The notes: a model not told the origin generated them from the sequence alone. Numbered from the stretch's first letter, positions 26,731-35,684 are shown. The stretch: 64,000 bases of DNA from GCA-002726655 sp046582185 (GCA_046582185.1 JAYGEX010000038.1:33654-97653); one strand, 5' to 3'. Translations and numbers: made by a program.

Positions 26731-28509
26731 TCAGGCAACATTCCGACTCCTCATCGCAGGAATTAATTCTGCGGGTGTACCTTGTCGCAACAATCGACCA
26801 TCCGCCATCTCAAGGATCAAATCATAGTGCTCAAGACTCTCCAGTCTGTGCGCAATAGTAATGACTGTTTTGTCCACCAGCACCGTACCCAATAGCCGTT
26901 GAATTTGTTCGTCAGTTCTTCTGTCCAGTGAACTCGTGGGCTCATCCATCAAGATGTACTGCTTGTCCAGGAGGATCAACCGGGCCAGACACAGGAGTTG
27001 GCGTTCACCCACGCTGTAATCTTTGCCCCCTTCAAGGACTTTTGCATCGAGGTCTACGTTTAAGTCCACAGTTGCCAGGGCTGCTTTCAGACTGTTATCG
27101 CTGACGTCTTTCAGATCACCAGCAAGATTGAAGCGAATGGTCCCCGAGAACAAATAGGGATCCTGTGGAACAACACCAAAATGGCTTCGCACACAGTTTA
27201 CGTCGACGGTGAATATGGAATCGCCCCCTATTTTGATATCACCATCCTGATGGTAGACCATGCGAAAGAGTGACTGCATAAGACTTGATTTACCCGCTCC
27301 TGTCCTGCCAACGATGCCCACCTTCTTCCCGGCTGGAATCGTCACAGAAAACTGCTCGAGGATGTTTGGCAGGCCTTCCCGGTAGGACATGGTGTAGTCC
27401 TCAAAGCATATGTCTCCGCTGAGCTTGTAATTACCCAGGTTCTTCATAGGCCGGCTTCGAGACTCTTGCGTTGTTTCATGGGGAAGGTCAATCATGAAGA
27501 ACGCCCGCCTCGCGTGGGATGCTGTTTCACCCAGGAACGACATGTCCCAGGCAAGGCCAAAGAACAGATTATTCAGGTTGAATACCGCAGTGATGACAAT
27601 TGCAGCAATGGTTGTTGTGATCAGGCCGTTGTGAAGGCCGTAGCTTAGAAAGCCGTATACAACAACAGCATAACCCGCTGAAATCAGGCCCATCCATAAC
27701 ATGCCCCAGCTCATCAGTCGGCAATAGAACAATTGAATATTCATTGAATCACCGAAGGCGTGGTGAATTCGCTCCAGCAGATTTTTCTGTTTGTTATAAA
27801 GGGTGAATATCGTTCTGCCTTCAATCAGGTCCGTTTCCCTGTGCAGGGCTTCGCCAATCTTAACTGCTCTTATCTCCCTGGCGTGACTCATCATCGGCGC
27901 TAACTGCAGTTGCAAGGCGACATAAAGCAGCACAACTGGAATTATGAGCAATCCAGCAAGCGGGTTAGCAAGCGTGATCAATAATCCCACGCACAAGACC
28001 TCTACCAGGCCGTTAGCGGTATCGCCCATCGTCATGACGCCGTCCAGGCGCAACACGCCATAGTCACCCAACAATCGGTTGATCAATCGCCCAGATGGAT
28101 TTTCATCAAAAAATGTGGTTCGCACCGTGCTGATGGACTCCATCATATCCGCCTGGATTTTCTGGGTTGACCATTGGCCAGACAGCTCAAACAAGGTCCA
28201 TGCACCAACCCTGCAAGCCATAGCTAACAGGGTCAATAGAACCAGGGTATTCAATGTGGCGGGGATAACAATATTCCAGCTGAGCAGCGAGTGTGTCACC
28301 TCACATGAGACATCGCGACCACATGCCACAAGCTCGCCCATGAGCCATAGAAAATATGGTGGAATCGCTGCCGCAAGAATAATAATCAACAAAGTTGGGA
28401 CTATTATTTTCCGCAGCAGCGTCAAACCCATGGCAAAACGAAACATCGTTTTAATATTGTTTTGTTCTGCTGAAACCTCTTCGGCCGTGACGAAATTTTT
28501 ATAATTCAT
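26731..28509 (-). CDS. ABC exporter half-transporter, ABCC-like second half
   Basis: 592 residues: a six-helix exporter domain (helices from about residue 30) and an ATPase domain. Walker A is GRTGAGKSS (401-409) and Walker B is YILMDEP with the catalytic glutamate Glu523. The signature is the degenerate YSVGERQ (498-504) instead of LSGGQ, and the H-loop is IAHRLES. This is the pattern of NBD2 of ABCC/MRP exporters. It overlaps the preceding half-transporter gene by 11 bases, so the two almost certainly form a heterodimer. Substrate unknown. Confidence 0.92.
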   Translation of the reverse strand: MNYKNFVTAEEVSAEQNNIKTMFRFAMGLTLLRKIIVPTLLIIILAAAIPPYFLWLMGELVACGRDVSCEVTHSLLSWNIVIPATLNTLVLLTLLAMACRVGAWTLFELSGQWSTQKIQADMMESISTVRTTFFDENPSGRLINRLLGDYGVLRLDGVMTMGDTANGLVEVLCVGLLITLANPLAGLLIIPVVLLYVALQLQLAPMMSHAREIRAVKIGEALHRETDLIEGRTIFTLYNKQKNLLERIHHAFGDSMNIQLFYCRLMSWGMLWMGLISAGYAVVVYGFLSYGLHNGLITTTIAAIVITAVFNLNNLFFGLAWDMSFLGETASHARRAFFMIDLPHETTQESRSRPMKNLGNYKLSGDICFEDYTMSYREGLPNILEQFSVTIPAGKKVGIVGRTGAGKSSLMQSLFRMVYHQDGDIKIGGDSIFTVDVNCVRSHFGVVPQDPYLFSGTIRFNLAGDLKDVSDNSLKAALATVDLNVDLDAKVLEGGKDYSVGERQLLCLARLILLDKQYILMDEPTSSLDRRTDEQIQRLLGTVLVDKTVITIAHRLESLEHYDLILEMADGRLLRQGTPAELIPAMRSRNVA

Positions 28510-30424
28510 TTTCCAACTCTCGTCCGGAAACCAGTGTCGCCGGTATTGGATCCTCTTCGAATTCCCCAGCGCGCAGCTGTTTACTGAATTCAGAAGTTGG
28601 ATCGTTCAATAAATGTTTTGGCTGCCCGTCTTCAATAAGACGACCATCATCAAGTACCAATAACCTGTCAGTTCGTTGCAACTCGCTCAGTCGATGACTA
28701 CAAAGCAGGAAGCCATCTGGGCCCGACAACAAATTCTCCATTAGCGCAGATTCAGTTTCAGTATCTACAGCGCTTAGAGGATCATCGAGCACCAGATAAT
28801 CTCTGCGGGAATAAAGTGCCCTGGCGAGACTCACTCTTTGCTTCTGACCACCGGACAAATTAACGCCGGTCTCGCCAACCTCCTCTTCCAGACCAGCGCC
28901 CCATTGAGCCATGTCCGCCTCCAGTTCAGCCAGACGAATGGCATGCATAACATCTCGCACTGGCTGGTCTGTAGACAGGGCCACATTTGTGCCTATGCTT
29001 GCATTGGAAAGATAAGCTTCCTGGGGCATATAACCGATAGACGAACGAAACTTGTGGTAAATATTTTTATGCCACATATCAGCAATGACGCCGTTATCAA
29101 ACTCTACCTGTATCGACCCGCTTGTCGGTTTTATCTCTGCGCATAGCAGTTTTAACAGGGTCGACTTACCGGACCCTACCTTGCCAATCAAACTAACATG
29201 TTTATTAAGGTCGATATTCAGATAGAGGTCCTTGATGACAAGAGGATTACCTTCCCCTTCGTATTGATAACAAACATTGTTGAAATGCACACGTATTGGC
29301 ACAACGCTCGCAACTGATCGCTGCCAATCAGGCAACAAATCGTCGGTAATATCCTTATGCTGGATCAGCTTATTCAAGCGACTAACACTCGCAGCTGCCG
29401 AGGCATAATCTATAAAGATATTTGGTAACCAGCGAATATAAAGTGTGATGTGATTAAGCATCCAGACACTCGCGAACAAGGTCACTAGATCGCGATTGTC
29501 ACCCCATGCCTCATTCGCCCAAATCAGCGCTATTATCGGGAACAGCCACCAGCTGACACTTACGCCAAAGTTAATCAGGTTCACCCCATGTTGCTTGGTT
29601 GATTCAATCACAAGGCTTCGAACATGAGCTGCCACCCGGGTCCGCATCAGCTTTTCCCAACCAAGGAATCTCAGCAATCGAACATTCGTTACCCACTCAC
29701 CTATGATGGTTGCTAGATTGTCCTCTTCCGCCTTGATCAGCATTTCTTGTTTGTGAACGTATTTCGCCAGGGCAAAGGCTAACGGCATGACCCCAAAGCC
29801 AACGACCATCGCGAACAGGCCGGGCGTACCCATGTAGTAAACAATAACGGGGCCAAGAATGATCAGACCTAAAAGGCAGGGCAGTCCATTTCGTGCAACG
29901 GCATGGAACAGATCCGCAATTCGATAAACATCTGATGAAACCAGCGTCTTCAGATTACCCGTCGTAAATTCATCGGTAGAAAGCTGCCCCATGCGTAAAA
30001 GTTTGACATTCATCCGCAGGGTGACAAATGTCCGCGTACAAACAAGCAGCTGACTCTGCAATAACGCCGTCCACGCATTTATGCCCTTCATCACCAATTG
30101 CACTACGGTATAAAAGACCAACAAGCAGATTGCAGCGGTAATCGTATTGGACTCATCCAGAATGCGCTGGCTCGCGAGTACCGATGCAAGCACCAGCAGG
30201 ATCATCGCACCCCGACCAACAACCAGGAGGCTGATATGTTGCTTATAGGTTCGGACAAAATCCCACCAGAATGCCCCTGTCATCAGCAGCTCAGGATCTT
30301 GTTCTCTAATTTTATTGAATTCCGCCCGCAACTCATCGGGCATTGCCTGCTCGGCAACCTCGGTAGTTGCCAGAAAGTCTCTCTTTAATCTTGCCGGATT
30401 GGCCAGTATTGCCAGGTCAAACAT
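28499..30424 (-). CDS. ABC exporter half-transporter, ABCC-like first half
   Basis: 641 residues: exporter membrane domain (helices between about residues 65 and 330) and ATPase domain. Walker A is GKVGSGKST (414-422), the signature is canonical LSGGQKQR (from residue 523), and Walker B is YLVLDDP with Asp548 in place of the catalytic Glu. The stretch DDPLSAVD is a hallmark of ABCC NBD1. With its partner it gives one consensus and one degenerate ATP site. An extra N-terminal region of about 60 residues precedes the first helix. The start is ATG at 30424 with AGGGG seven bases upstream. Confidence 0.92.
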   Translation of the reverse strand: MFDLAILANPARLKRDFLATTEVAEQAMPDELRAEFNKIREQDPELLMTGAFWWDFVRTYKQHISLLVVGRGAMILLVLASVLASQRILDESNTITAAICLLVFYTVVQLVMKGINAWTALLQSQLLVCTRTFVTLRMNVKLLRMGQLSTDEFTTGNLKTLVSSDVYRIADLFHAVARNGLPCLLGLIILGPVIVYYMGTPGLFAMVVGFGVMPLAFALAKYVHKQEMLIKAEEDNLATIIGEWVTNVRLLRFLGWEKLMRTRVAAHVRSLVIESTKQHGVNLINFGVSVSWWLFPIIALIWANEAWGDNRDLVTLFASVWMLNHITLYIRWLPNIFIDYASAAASVSRLNKLIQHKDITDDLLPDWQRSVASVVPIRVHFNNVCYQYEGEGNPLVIKDLYLNIDLNKHVSLIGKVGSGKSTLLKLLCAEIKPTSGSIQVEFDNGVIADMWHKNIYHKFRSSIGYMPQEAYLSNASIGTNVALSTDQPVRDVMHAIRLAELEADMAQWGAGLEEEVGETGVNLSGGQKQRVSLARALYSRRDYLVLDDPLSAVDTETESALMENLLSGPDGFLLCSHRLSELQRTDRLLVLDDGRLIEDGQPKHLLNDPTSEFSKQLRAGEFEEDPIPATLVSGRELENEL

Positions 30425-30450
30425 TGCTACACCCCTTGTATCTTCTAGCT

Positions 30451-30469
30451 GGTACCGCGTTACAGTACC
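30451..30469. promoter_or_regulatory. Inverted repeat upstream of the ABC exporter
   Basis: GGTAC-N9-GTACC lies 27 bases before the exporter start codon, in the leader or promoter region. It could be a repressor site. No adjacent regulator gene; short arms, so chance is possible. Confidence 0.3.
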
Positions 30470-30506
30470 TTTTACTTCGTATTGCCTTTATGTACACGCA
30501 GGGCAT

Positions 30507-30539
30507 AAAAAAACCCCGGTGGGCGATGCCTACCGGGGT
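30507..30539 (-). terminator. Strong rho-independent terminator
   Basis: Read on the minus strand, ACCCCGGT pairs with ACCGGGGT, extended by a G-T pair and GGC/GCC to a 12-bp stem with a three-base loop, followed by a run of seven U. It ends a minus-strand transcript that starts upstream, best explained by the short unit at 30596-30799. It also insulates the ABC exporter operon. Confidence 0.85.
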
Positions 30540-30595
30540 CTTGTCTTAATCCGGAAGGCTCTTATCTTTGGAACCTTCCGAAAATTATTATTTCA

Positions 30596-30742
30596 TCAGG
30601 TCATTCTGTTTTGCTTACAATTTGAATTTCTTTCGATAAAGCTCAACAGCGGGTTATCAACAGAAACGCCGTCAACAGACACGCGCACGTATCCCGTGTG
30701 CGGTATTCTGAAAGTCATCACTGTTGGAACGAAATTTTTCAT
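30596..30742 (-). CDS. Possible 48-residue small protein (or part of a small RNA)
   Basis: An open frame starting MKNFVPTVMTFRIPHTG and continuing YVRVSVDGVSVDNPLL, ending in TGA at 30598-30596. It lies between a good promoter (30799-30772) and the strong terminator at 30507-30539, giving a self-contained transcript of about 260 bases. The middle reads like beta-strands. No Shine-Dalgarno is visible before the ATG, so a non-coding small RNA is the main alternative. A further hairpin CGGAAGG/CCTTCCG (30552-30580) lies between the stop and the terminator. I do not recognise the protein. Confidence 0.4.
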   Translation of the reverse strand: MKNFVPTVMTFRIPHTGYVRVSVDGVSVDNPLLSFIERNSNCKQNRMT

Positions 30743-30771
30743 ATTCAATAGTTTAATTAATATGGCGCGCT

Positions 30772-30799
30772 ATGTTATGCCGATTAAAATAAATATCAA
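30772..30799 (-). promoter_or_regulatory. Sigma-70-like promoter of the short transcription unit
   Basis: On the minus strand TTGATA (30799-30794) is followed after 16 bases by TAACAT (30777-30772). Predicted start is near 30765, about 23 bases before the ATG of the possible small protein. Each hexamer differs from consensus at one or two positions. Confidence 0.45.
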
Positions 30800-30912
30800 G
30801 AGATAAATCACCATCCTGACAAGACAAACAAGTAAGCTCTGCGGGTATAATACGCAACAATTGATCGTTAACTTAAGCGCTATGTACAAAATCCAAAGTA
30901 CGGAATACCCCC

Positions 30913-31260
30913 GTGAATAGAACCACCGCATGTCTTGATTGCGGCATGTTGGTTTCCCACGACACCCGCCACTGTCCCAAGTGTGATAATCGTCTGGACA
31001 AACAAACAGATGGCTCCACCATCACCATCGATATCGCGCACCATGGAGAGCGCGTTGGCGATGCTTTGCGGAAACTTGACCGAGACTTGAAGGAAACCAG
31101 GAGGGGCATTGCCGCCAATCTGAGACTCATTGTTGGCTCCGGCTCAATCCGGGATGCTGTTCTTGCAAGATTGATGGACTATGAACGACGTGGCGTGATC
31201 AAGTCTCATGAACTTGAAGGACACAATGCCGGGGCCATTTTGGTTACATTGAAAAGCTAA
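30913..31260 (+). CDS. Zinc-ribbon protein with a Smr-like C-terminal domain
   Basis: 115 residues. The N-terminus is a zinc ribbon with Cys7, Cys10, Cys21 and Cys24 (CLDCG and CPKCD). Residues about 35-115 resemble a small MutS-related (Smr) domain: ITIDIAHHGERVGDALRKL matches the DLHG helix-strand, LRLIVGSGSIRDAVLARL matches the HGKGxG loop and helix, and NAGAILVTLKS is the final strand. The conserved DLHG and HGKG motifs are altered (DIAHHG and VGSGS). Smr domains are nucleases or RNA-binding modules; nuclease activity is uncertain here. The start is GTG at 30913. Confidence 0.6.
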   Translation: MNRTTACLDCGMLVSHDTRHCPKCDNRLDKQTDGSTITIDIAHHGERVGDALRKLDRDLKETRRGIAANLRLIVGSGSIRDAVLARLMDYERRGVIKSHELEGHNAGAILVTLKS

Positions 31261-31336
31261 GCAAACTGAACAAAAATTTTGTCCCAATTACTTCGATGTA
31301 ACTTCAGGAACAGATTTATTTCAGTGGGGTTCCGCC

Positions 31337-32206
31337 TTAACTGTTCAATCGGCGAATCTCATTCGCAGCACCAGTCGTACCCTTTGTTACACCGGACACT
31401 CGAGAATTACGCGCAGAGGTTTTTGGAAACTTCTTACTTAGATCAGGACCTGCAGCGGTTAAACCGCCATCAACAACGATCGCTTCACCGGTCACAAATT
31501 CAGAATCATCGCTCGCCAGAAACAGCGCGGCGCCAGCGATATGTTCGCCACGACCGTAGTCAGGCCACGGCTGTGATTTAGCGAAAGATTTCTTGGTTGC
31601 TTCTTCATGCCCGCCATCGGCGAGCGGTGTGACGATAAAGCCGGGGCATATGGAATTAACCCTGATTCTGTCCTGGCCTAATTCCACGGCGGCTGACTTG
31701 GACAAACTGATCACCGCTGCTTTTGCGGCTGAGTAAACCAGTGGCCCGGCATCTCCGCTCAAACCTGCAATGGATGCAGTGTTAATGATTGTTCCGCCCT
31801 TGCCATTTGCTTTCATTACCCGTGCGGCGTGTTTGATACCGAGGAATACGCCTTTTGCAAGCACATCAAAGGTGTAATCCCAATCTTCCACGGAAGTTTC
31901 TACCAGGGGGCCAATCGCTCCGCCAACGCCGGCATTGTTGAAAACAATATCGAGCCCACCATATTGTGACATTGCAAAGGCCATCATCGCTTCGACATCA
32001 GCCTCTGCCGCAACGTCGGTTTTGATAAAAGAAACACGACCTCCATAACCTTTACCATTGGCAGCTTCTACTGCCGCTTCACCTGTGCTCGCATTGAAGT
32101 CGGCAATCACGACACTTGCCCCTTCTTCAAGGAATCTCATTACAGATGCCAGACCCATACCGCTGGCACCCCCTGTAATTACTGCAACCTTACCTTCCAG
32201 ACGCAT
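31337..32206 (-). CDS. Short-chain dehydrogenase/reductase
   Basis: 289-residue classical SDR. The NAD(P) motif is TGGASGMG, followed by the acidic VIADFNAS (Asp after beta-2, favouring NAD), NNAGVGG, the active-site Ser in TASIAGLSG and YSAAK (Tyr and Lys). The substrate-region stretch is CPGFIVTPLADGG. A C-terminal extension of about 30 residues after VVDGGLTAAGP is poorly conserved. It lies 27 bases after the GPH transporter gene and is probably cotranscribed, suggesting oxidation of the transported compound. Confidence 0.92.
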   Translation of the reverse strand: MRLEGKVAVITGGASGMGLASVMRFLEEGASVVIADFNASTGEAAVEAANGKGYGGRVSFIKTDVAAEADVEAMMAFAMSQYGGLDIVFNNAGVGGAIGPLVETSVEDWDYTFDVLAKGVFLGIKHAARVMKANGKGGTIINTASIAGLSGDAGPLVYSAAKAAVISLSKSAAVELGQDRIRVNSICPGFIVTPLADGGHEEATKKSFAKSQPWPDYGRGEHIAGAALFLASDDSEFVTGEAIVVDGGLTAAGPDLSKKFPKTSARNSRVSGVTKGTTGAANEIRRLNS

Positions 32207-32233
32207 ATCTTCTCCCGTGAGTGTTCATTAGTC

Positions 32234-33640
32234 TTACCTTACTTTCGCTTCGAGTGTACCAATACGTTCATTGTGTCCAGCTCGTGTAATTTTATAAAAC
32301 GAGATGGCGCCAAGTGCCATCAGATAGAAAATGATGAGGGACGGCCCATAAATGAACCCAAGATCCCAGATAATGTCCGCTGGCACTTCTCCAGGCGCCG
32401 CGTCCTTGGGAAAATGAATATAGTCAAGCGCGATGCCAGCAATAAAAGCGCCTACGCCTGACGTTGCTTTGGACGCGAATGTTCTGGCCGCAAAGAACAG
32501 CCCTTCCTCTCTTCGCCCGGTATTGATTTCGCTGTCTTCTACAATATCTGCCAACATCGAGGACTGCACAATACCGAACATGACGATAAGAGTTACGTCA
32601 AACATAGCGTGCAAAATCATGATGGGATAAAGGTACTGGCTATCATTTTCAGGAAAGAGACCGGCAAGGCGCAACAACACAGGCGCCGCACCAAATACAA
32701 TACCTAAACCATAGATCCCCATGGCGCTGCGCTTCTTGTCAAATCGCCGGGTAAGTTTCGGCGCAAGGAATGCTGCCAGGGCAGCTGAAGCGAAAAGGCT
32801 AACGATGATCCATCGAACCTGTTCCGGTGAAAACTCCCAGAAATGCAGATTGATATACGCGTTAAAATTAGTACTCACACCACCCGCGATGGCTGCAAAT
32901 AATCCGGCGAAGAACAGCGCGCCAAAATTTCGATTGGAGATGGTCACTTTCAGATCGCGGGCAAGATTCACAATGCTGTAGGAGTCACGTTGAGGCGGCG
33001 CTTTCAGGAACGGAATATAGCGATGCAAGCCCGCAGACGACCCTAGAATAGAGATCAGTATCGCCACAGAACCAACGGCGCCATATACCTGAAACGTCAT
33101 CTTGGAACCTTCGCCATAGACCACCATAAACACACCCCACATGAGTAGTGCCATGGTTAGGCCGCCATACCAGCCCATCATGTAGCGGAAACTAAGTAGC
33201 CGCGTTCGTTCGTCGTAGTCGTCGGTTAGCTCTGCAACAATGGCTGAGCTGGGAATTTCATACAGGGTGATAAAGAAGCGAATGAGAATCGCTGCTACGG
33301 TCAGGTAGATAAATAAATGGAAGTCGCTGAGCTCTGGAGGGTTCCACAAAAAATAGTAAACCGTCGCAACAGGCACTGCCGACGCATACATAAAGGGATG
33401 CCGCCTGCCCCATCTGGAATGAGTATTGTCGGACCACATACCCACCAGTGGATCAGAAACCGCATCAAATACCATGGCGATAAGTATCGCTGCACCGGCA
33501 TAGGTGCCGGGCAATCCCAATACCTGATTATAATAAAACAGAAGGAAATAGGAGAAACCGTTGTCTTTTACGCCGTAAGCAATGGACCCAAAGCCGTAGA
33601 GCCATCGAACTCTGCTTGTTATCACCGGTCTTTCTGTCAA
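32234..33640 (-). CDS. GPH-type sugar/glycoside transporter (MFS superfamily)
   Basis: 468 residues with about twelve helices and glycoside-pentoside-hexuronide:cation symporter features. The N-terminus reads RWLYGFGSIAYGVKDNGFSYFLLFYYNQVLG. DAVSDPLVGMWSDNTHSRWGRRHPFM is the signature between helices 2 and 3. The start is TTG at 33640 with GGGGA five bases upstream. It is upstream of an SDR gene. Relatives in marine bacteria often transport steroids or glycosides; the substrate is not inferable here. Confidence 0.88.
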   Translation of the reverse strand: MTERPVITSRVRWLYGFGSIAYGVKDNGFSYFLLFYYNQVLGLPGTYAGAAILIAMVFDAVSDPLVGMWSDNTHSRWGRRHPFMYASAVPVATVYYFLWNPPELSDFHLFIYLTVAAILIRFFITLYEIPSSAIVAELTDDYDERTRLLSFRYMMGWYGGLTMALLMWGVFMVVYGEGSKMTFQVYGAVGSVAILISILGSSAGLHRYIPFLKAPPQRDSYSIVNLARDLKVTISNRNFGALFFAGLFAAIAGGVSTNFNAYINLHFWEFSPEQVRWIIVSLFASAALAAFLAPKLTRRFDKKRSAMGIYGLGIVFGAAPVLLRLAGLFPENDSQYLYPIMILHAMFDVTLIVMFGIVQSSMLADIVEDSEINTGRREEGLFFAARTFASKATSGVGAFIAGIALDYIHFPKDAAPGEVPADIIWDLGFIYGPSLIIFYLMALGAISFYKITRAGHNERIGTLEAKVR

Positions 33641-33946
33641 CGCATTCCCCGATAATGAAACTATTCAAAAAATAGAACAGTCACCATACATGTTTTCCCT
33701 GACAGAAGATAAGCAGCTTCCCCGTCTGGCGGGGATCCAGGCCCAAGCATACGGGCGATGAATGTCTGCCAGAGTTTGCTGCCGGCAGTAATTTCGCTAT
33801 TTATCACTATATATAGCAGTTATCTGTCGCCCTTGAATGCATTTTTCACTCGACGTAAACCGTATAAATCCTTATAGTGCGCACCCTCATAGCACCAGAT
33901 TAAGTGTTATGAACTCCCCAACTACTTTAAGACCCAGGACACTCCG
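33641..33946. other. Intergenic region between divergent GPH transporter and ybiT
   Basis: 306 bases without a gene. One perfect hairpin, TCCCCG-TCTGG-CGGGGA at 33719-33735, has no U-run. The remainder is AT-rich and probably carries both promoters; no box is convincing enough to call. Confidence 0.5.
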
Positions 33947-35557
33947 TTGATTTCTACCGCAAACATCACCATGCAATTTGGCTCCAAGCCCTTGTTCGAG
34001 AACATCTCTGTAAAATTCGGCAATGGAAATCGCTACGGCCTGATTGGTGCAAACGGCAGCGGCAAGTCCACATTTATGAAGATCCTGACCGGCAGCCTGA
34101 CACCAACCGCTGGTAACGTATCCATCAGCCCAAATGAGCGTATTGGCGAACTTAGCCAGGACCAGTTCGCATTTGAAGATTACTCAGTCATTGACACCGT
34201 GATCATGGGGCACAAAGAACTTTGGACAGTAAAAAAAGAACGTGACCGCATCTATGGCCTGCCGGAAATGTCTGAAGAAGATGGATTGAAGGTAGCGGAT
34301 CTTGAAGTCACATTTGCAGAGATGGACGGTTACAGCGCAGAGAGCCGCGCGGGTGAAATCCTGATGGGTGCGGGTATTGACCAGGCGCAACATTTTGGGC
34401 CCATGAGTGAAATCGCACCGGGCTGGAAGCTAAGGGTCTTATTGGCGCAAGCCCTGTTCTCCAACCCAGACATCCTGTTACTGGACGAGCCAACAAACAA
34501 CCTCGATATCAATACCATCCGCTGGCTTGAAAGCGTGCTAAACGAACGTAAAAGCACCATGGTTATCATTTCTCACGATCGACACTTCCTAAACTCCGTC
34601 TGTACCCATATGGCGGATATCGACTACGGTGAATTACGCGTCTATCCCGGTAACTACGATGACTTTATGATCGCGTCAACGCAGGTGCGAGAGCGTATGC
34701 AATCACAAAATGCGAAAAAGAAGGCCCAGATCGTAGAACTCCAGCAATTCGTCAGCCGATTTTCTGCCAACGCATCGAAGGCCAAGCAGGCTACCTCTCG
34801 AGCGCGACAGATAGACAAGATTCAACTTGAAGATATCAAACCCTCCAGCCGGGTAAGCCCATACATCCGCTTTAATCAGGAAAAGAAACTTCACCGACAG
34901 GCCGTCACAATAGAATCGCTGGAATGTGGCTTCGATGGAGAAAGCCTATTCATCGGTAACGATATGATCATCCCTGCCGGTACTCGCCTTGCAGTTATTG
35001 GTGAAAACGGCGCCGGTAAAACAACATTCCTTCGCTGCCTGATGAACGAAATCCAGCCCACCAGCGGCTCCTATCAATGGGCAGAGAACGCAGTGGTGGG
35101 ATATTGTCCCCAGGACAATAACGCCGAGTTTGACAGTGACCTGAACCTGTTTGACTGGATGAGCCAGTGGCGCAAACCCAGCCATGATGACCAGATTGTG
35201 CGGGCAACACTTGGGCGCTTATTATTCTCGACAGAGGATTCCGAGAAAATCGTCCGCGTATGTTCAGGCGGCGAGAAGAACAGATTGCTCTTTGGCAAAC
35301 TCATCATGTCAGAAACCAATGTCCTGCTTATGGATGAACCCACTAATCATCTGGACATGGAGAGCATTGAATCATTGAACCTTGCTCTTGATAACTACGA
35401 AGGTACTTTAATATTCGTCAGCCATGACCGGGAATTTGTATCTTCCCTGGCGACCAGGGTGATAGAAATTAAGGACAACAAGCTAATCGATTTCCAGGGC
35501 ACCTACGAAGAATATCTTTCGAGCCAGAATATCGAAACTGATTTTGCTTATAACTAA
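33947..35557 (+). CDS. ybiT: ABC-F ATPase YbiT
   Basis: 536-residue ABC-F protein, a soluble ribosome-associated ATPase with two ABC domains. The N-terminus ITMQFGSKPLFENISVKFG closely matches E. coli YbiT. Walker A motifs are GANGSGKST and GENGAGKTT, Walker B motifs are LLLDEPTNNLD and LLMDEPTNHLD, and the P-site linker lies between about residues 245 and 310. Signature regions are APGWKLRVLLAQAL and CSGGEKNR. The start is TTG at 33947 with AGGA seven bases upstream, at the position of the E. coli start. Confidence 0.94.
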   Translation: MISTANITMQFGSKPLFENISVKFGNGNRYGLIGANGSGKSTFMKILTGSLTPTAGNVSISPNERIGELSQDQFAFEDYSVIDTVIMGHKELWTVKKERDRIYGLPEMSEEDGLKVADLEVTFAEMDGYSAESRAGEILMGAGIDQAQHFGPMSEIAPGWKLRVLLAQALFSNPDILLLDEPTNNLDINTIRWLESVLNERKSTMVIISHDRHFLNSVCTHMADIDYGELRVYPGNYDDFMIASTQVRERMQSQNAKKKAQIVELQQFVSRFSANASKAKQATSRARQIDKIQLEDIKPSSRVSPYIRFNQEKKLHRQAVTIESLECGFDGESLFIGNDMIIPAGTRLAVIGENGAGKTTFLRCLMNEIQPTSGSYQWAENAVVGYCPQDNNAEFDSDLNLFDWMSQWRKPSHDDQIVRATLGRLLFSTEDSEKIVRVCSGGEKNRLLFGKLIMSETNVLLMDEPTNHLDMESIESLNLALDNYEGTLIFVSHDREFVSSLATRVIEIKDNKLIDFQGTYEEYLSSQNIETDFAYN

Positions 35558-35583
35558 CGCTCGTCCAGAAACAGAAACAGCCG

Positions 35584-35684
35584 GTGTTACTTCCCTGGTA
35601 AGTGATTGTTTTATATAGCTAACGGATCTAGAATTTTGCATATATTGTTCTAAATTAGCTATTTATGGACGGGAACTAACTAAC
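35584..35684 (+). repeat. 101-base dispersed repeat, copy B (3' of ybiT)
   Basis: Aligns gap-free to the minus strand of 1672..1772 with about 79 of 101 columns identical. Copy B starts 26 bases after the ybiT stop, copy A 30 bases after the adaptor stop, both in sense orientation. The CACTT/AAGTG hairpin of copy A is kept as TACTT/AAGTG through a U-G pair. Central columns 45-60 are the most divergent. The sequence just left (CGTCCAGAAA) and the inverse of the right end (CGTCCATAAA) look like weak terminal inverted repeats. Confidence 0.75.

Noticed and set aside
33719..33735. TCCCCG/CGGGGA hairpin as a terminator
   Set aside because: It lies between divergent genes and lacks a U-run.
35584..35684. 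Integron attC site
   Set aside because: Placement after a stop codon and ~100-base length fit, but no inverse/core site pair (RYYYAAC and GTTRRRY) with matching L boxes could be found, and no integrase is present.
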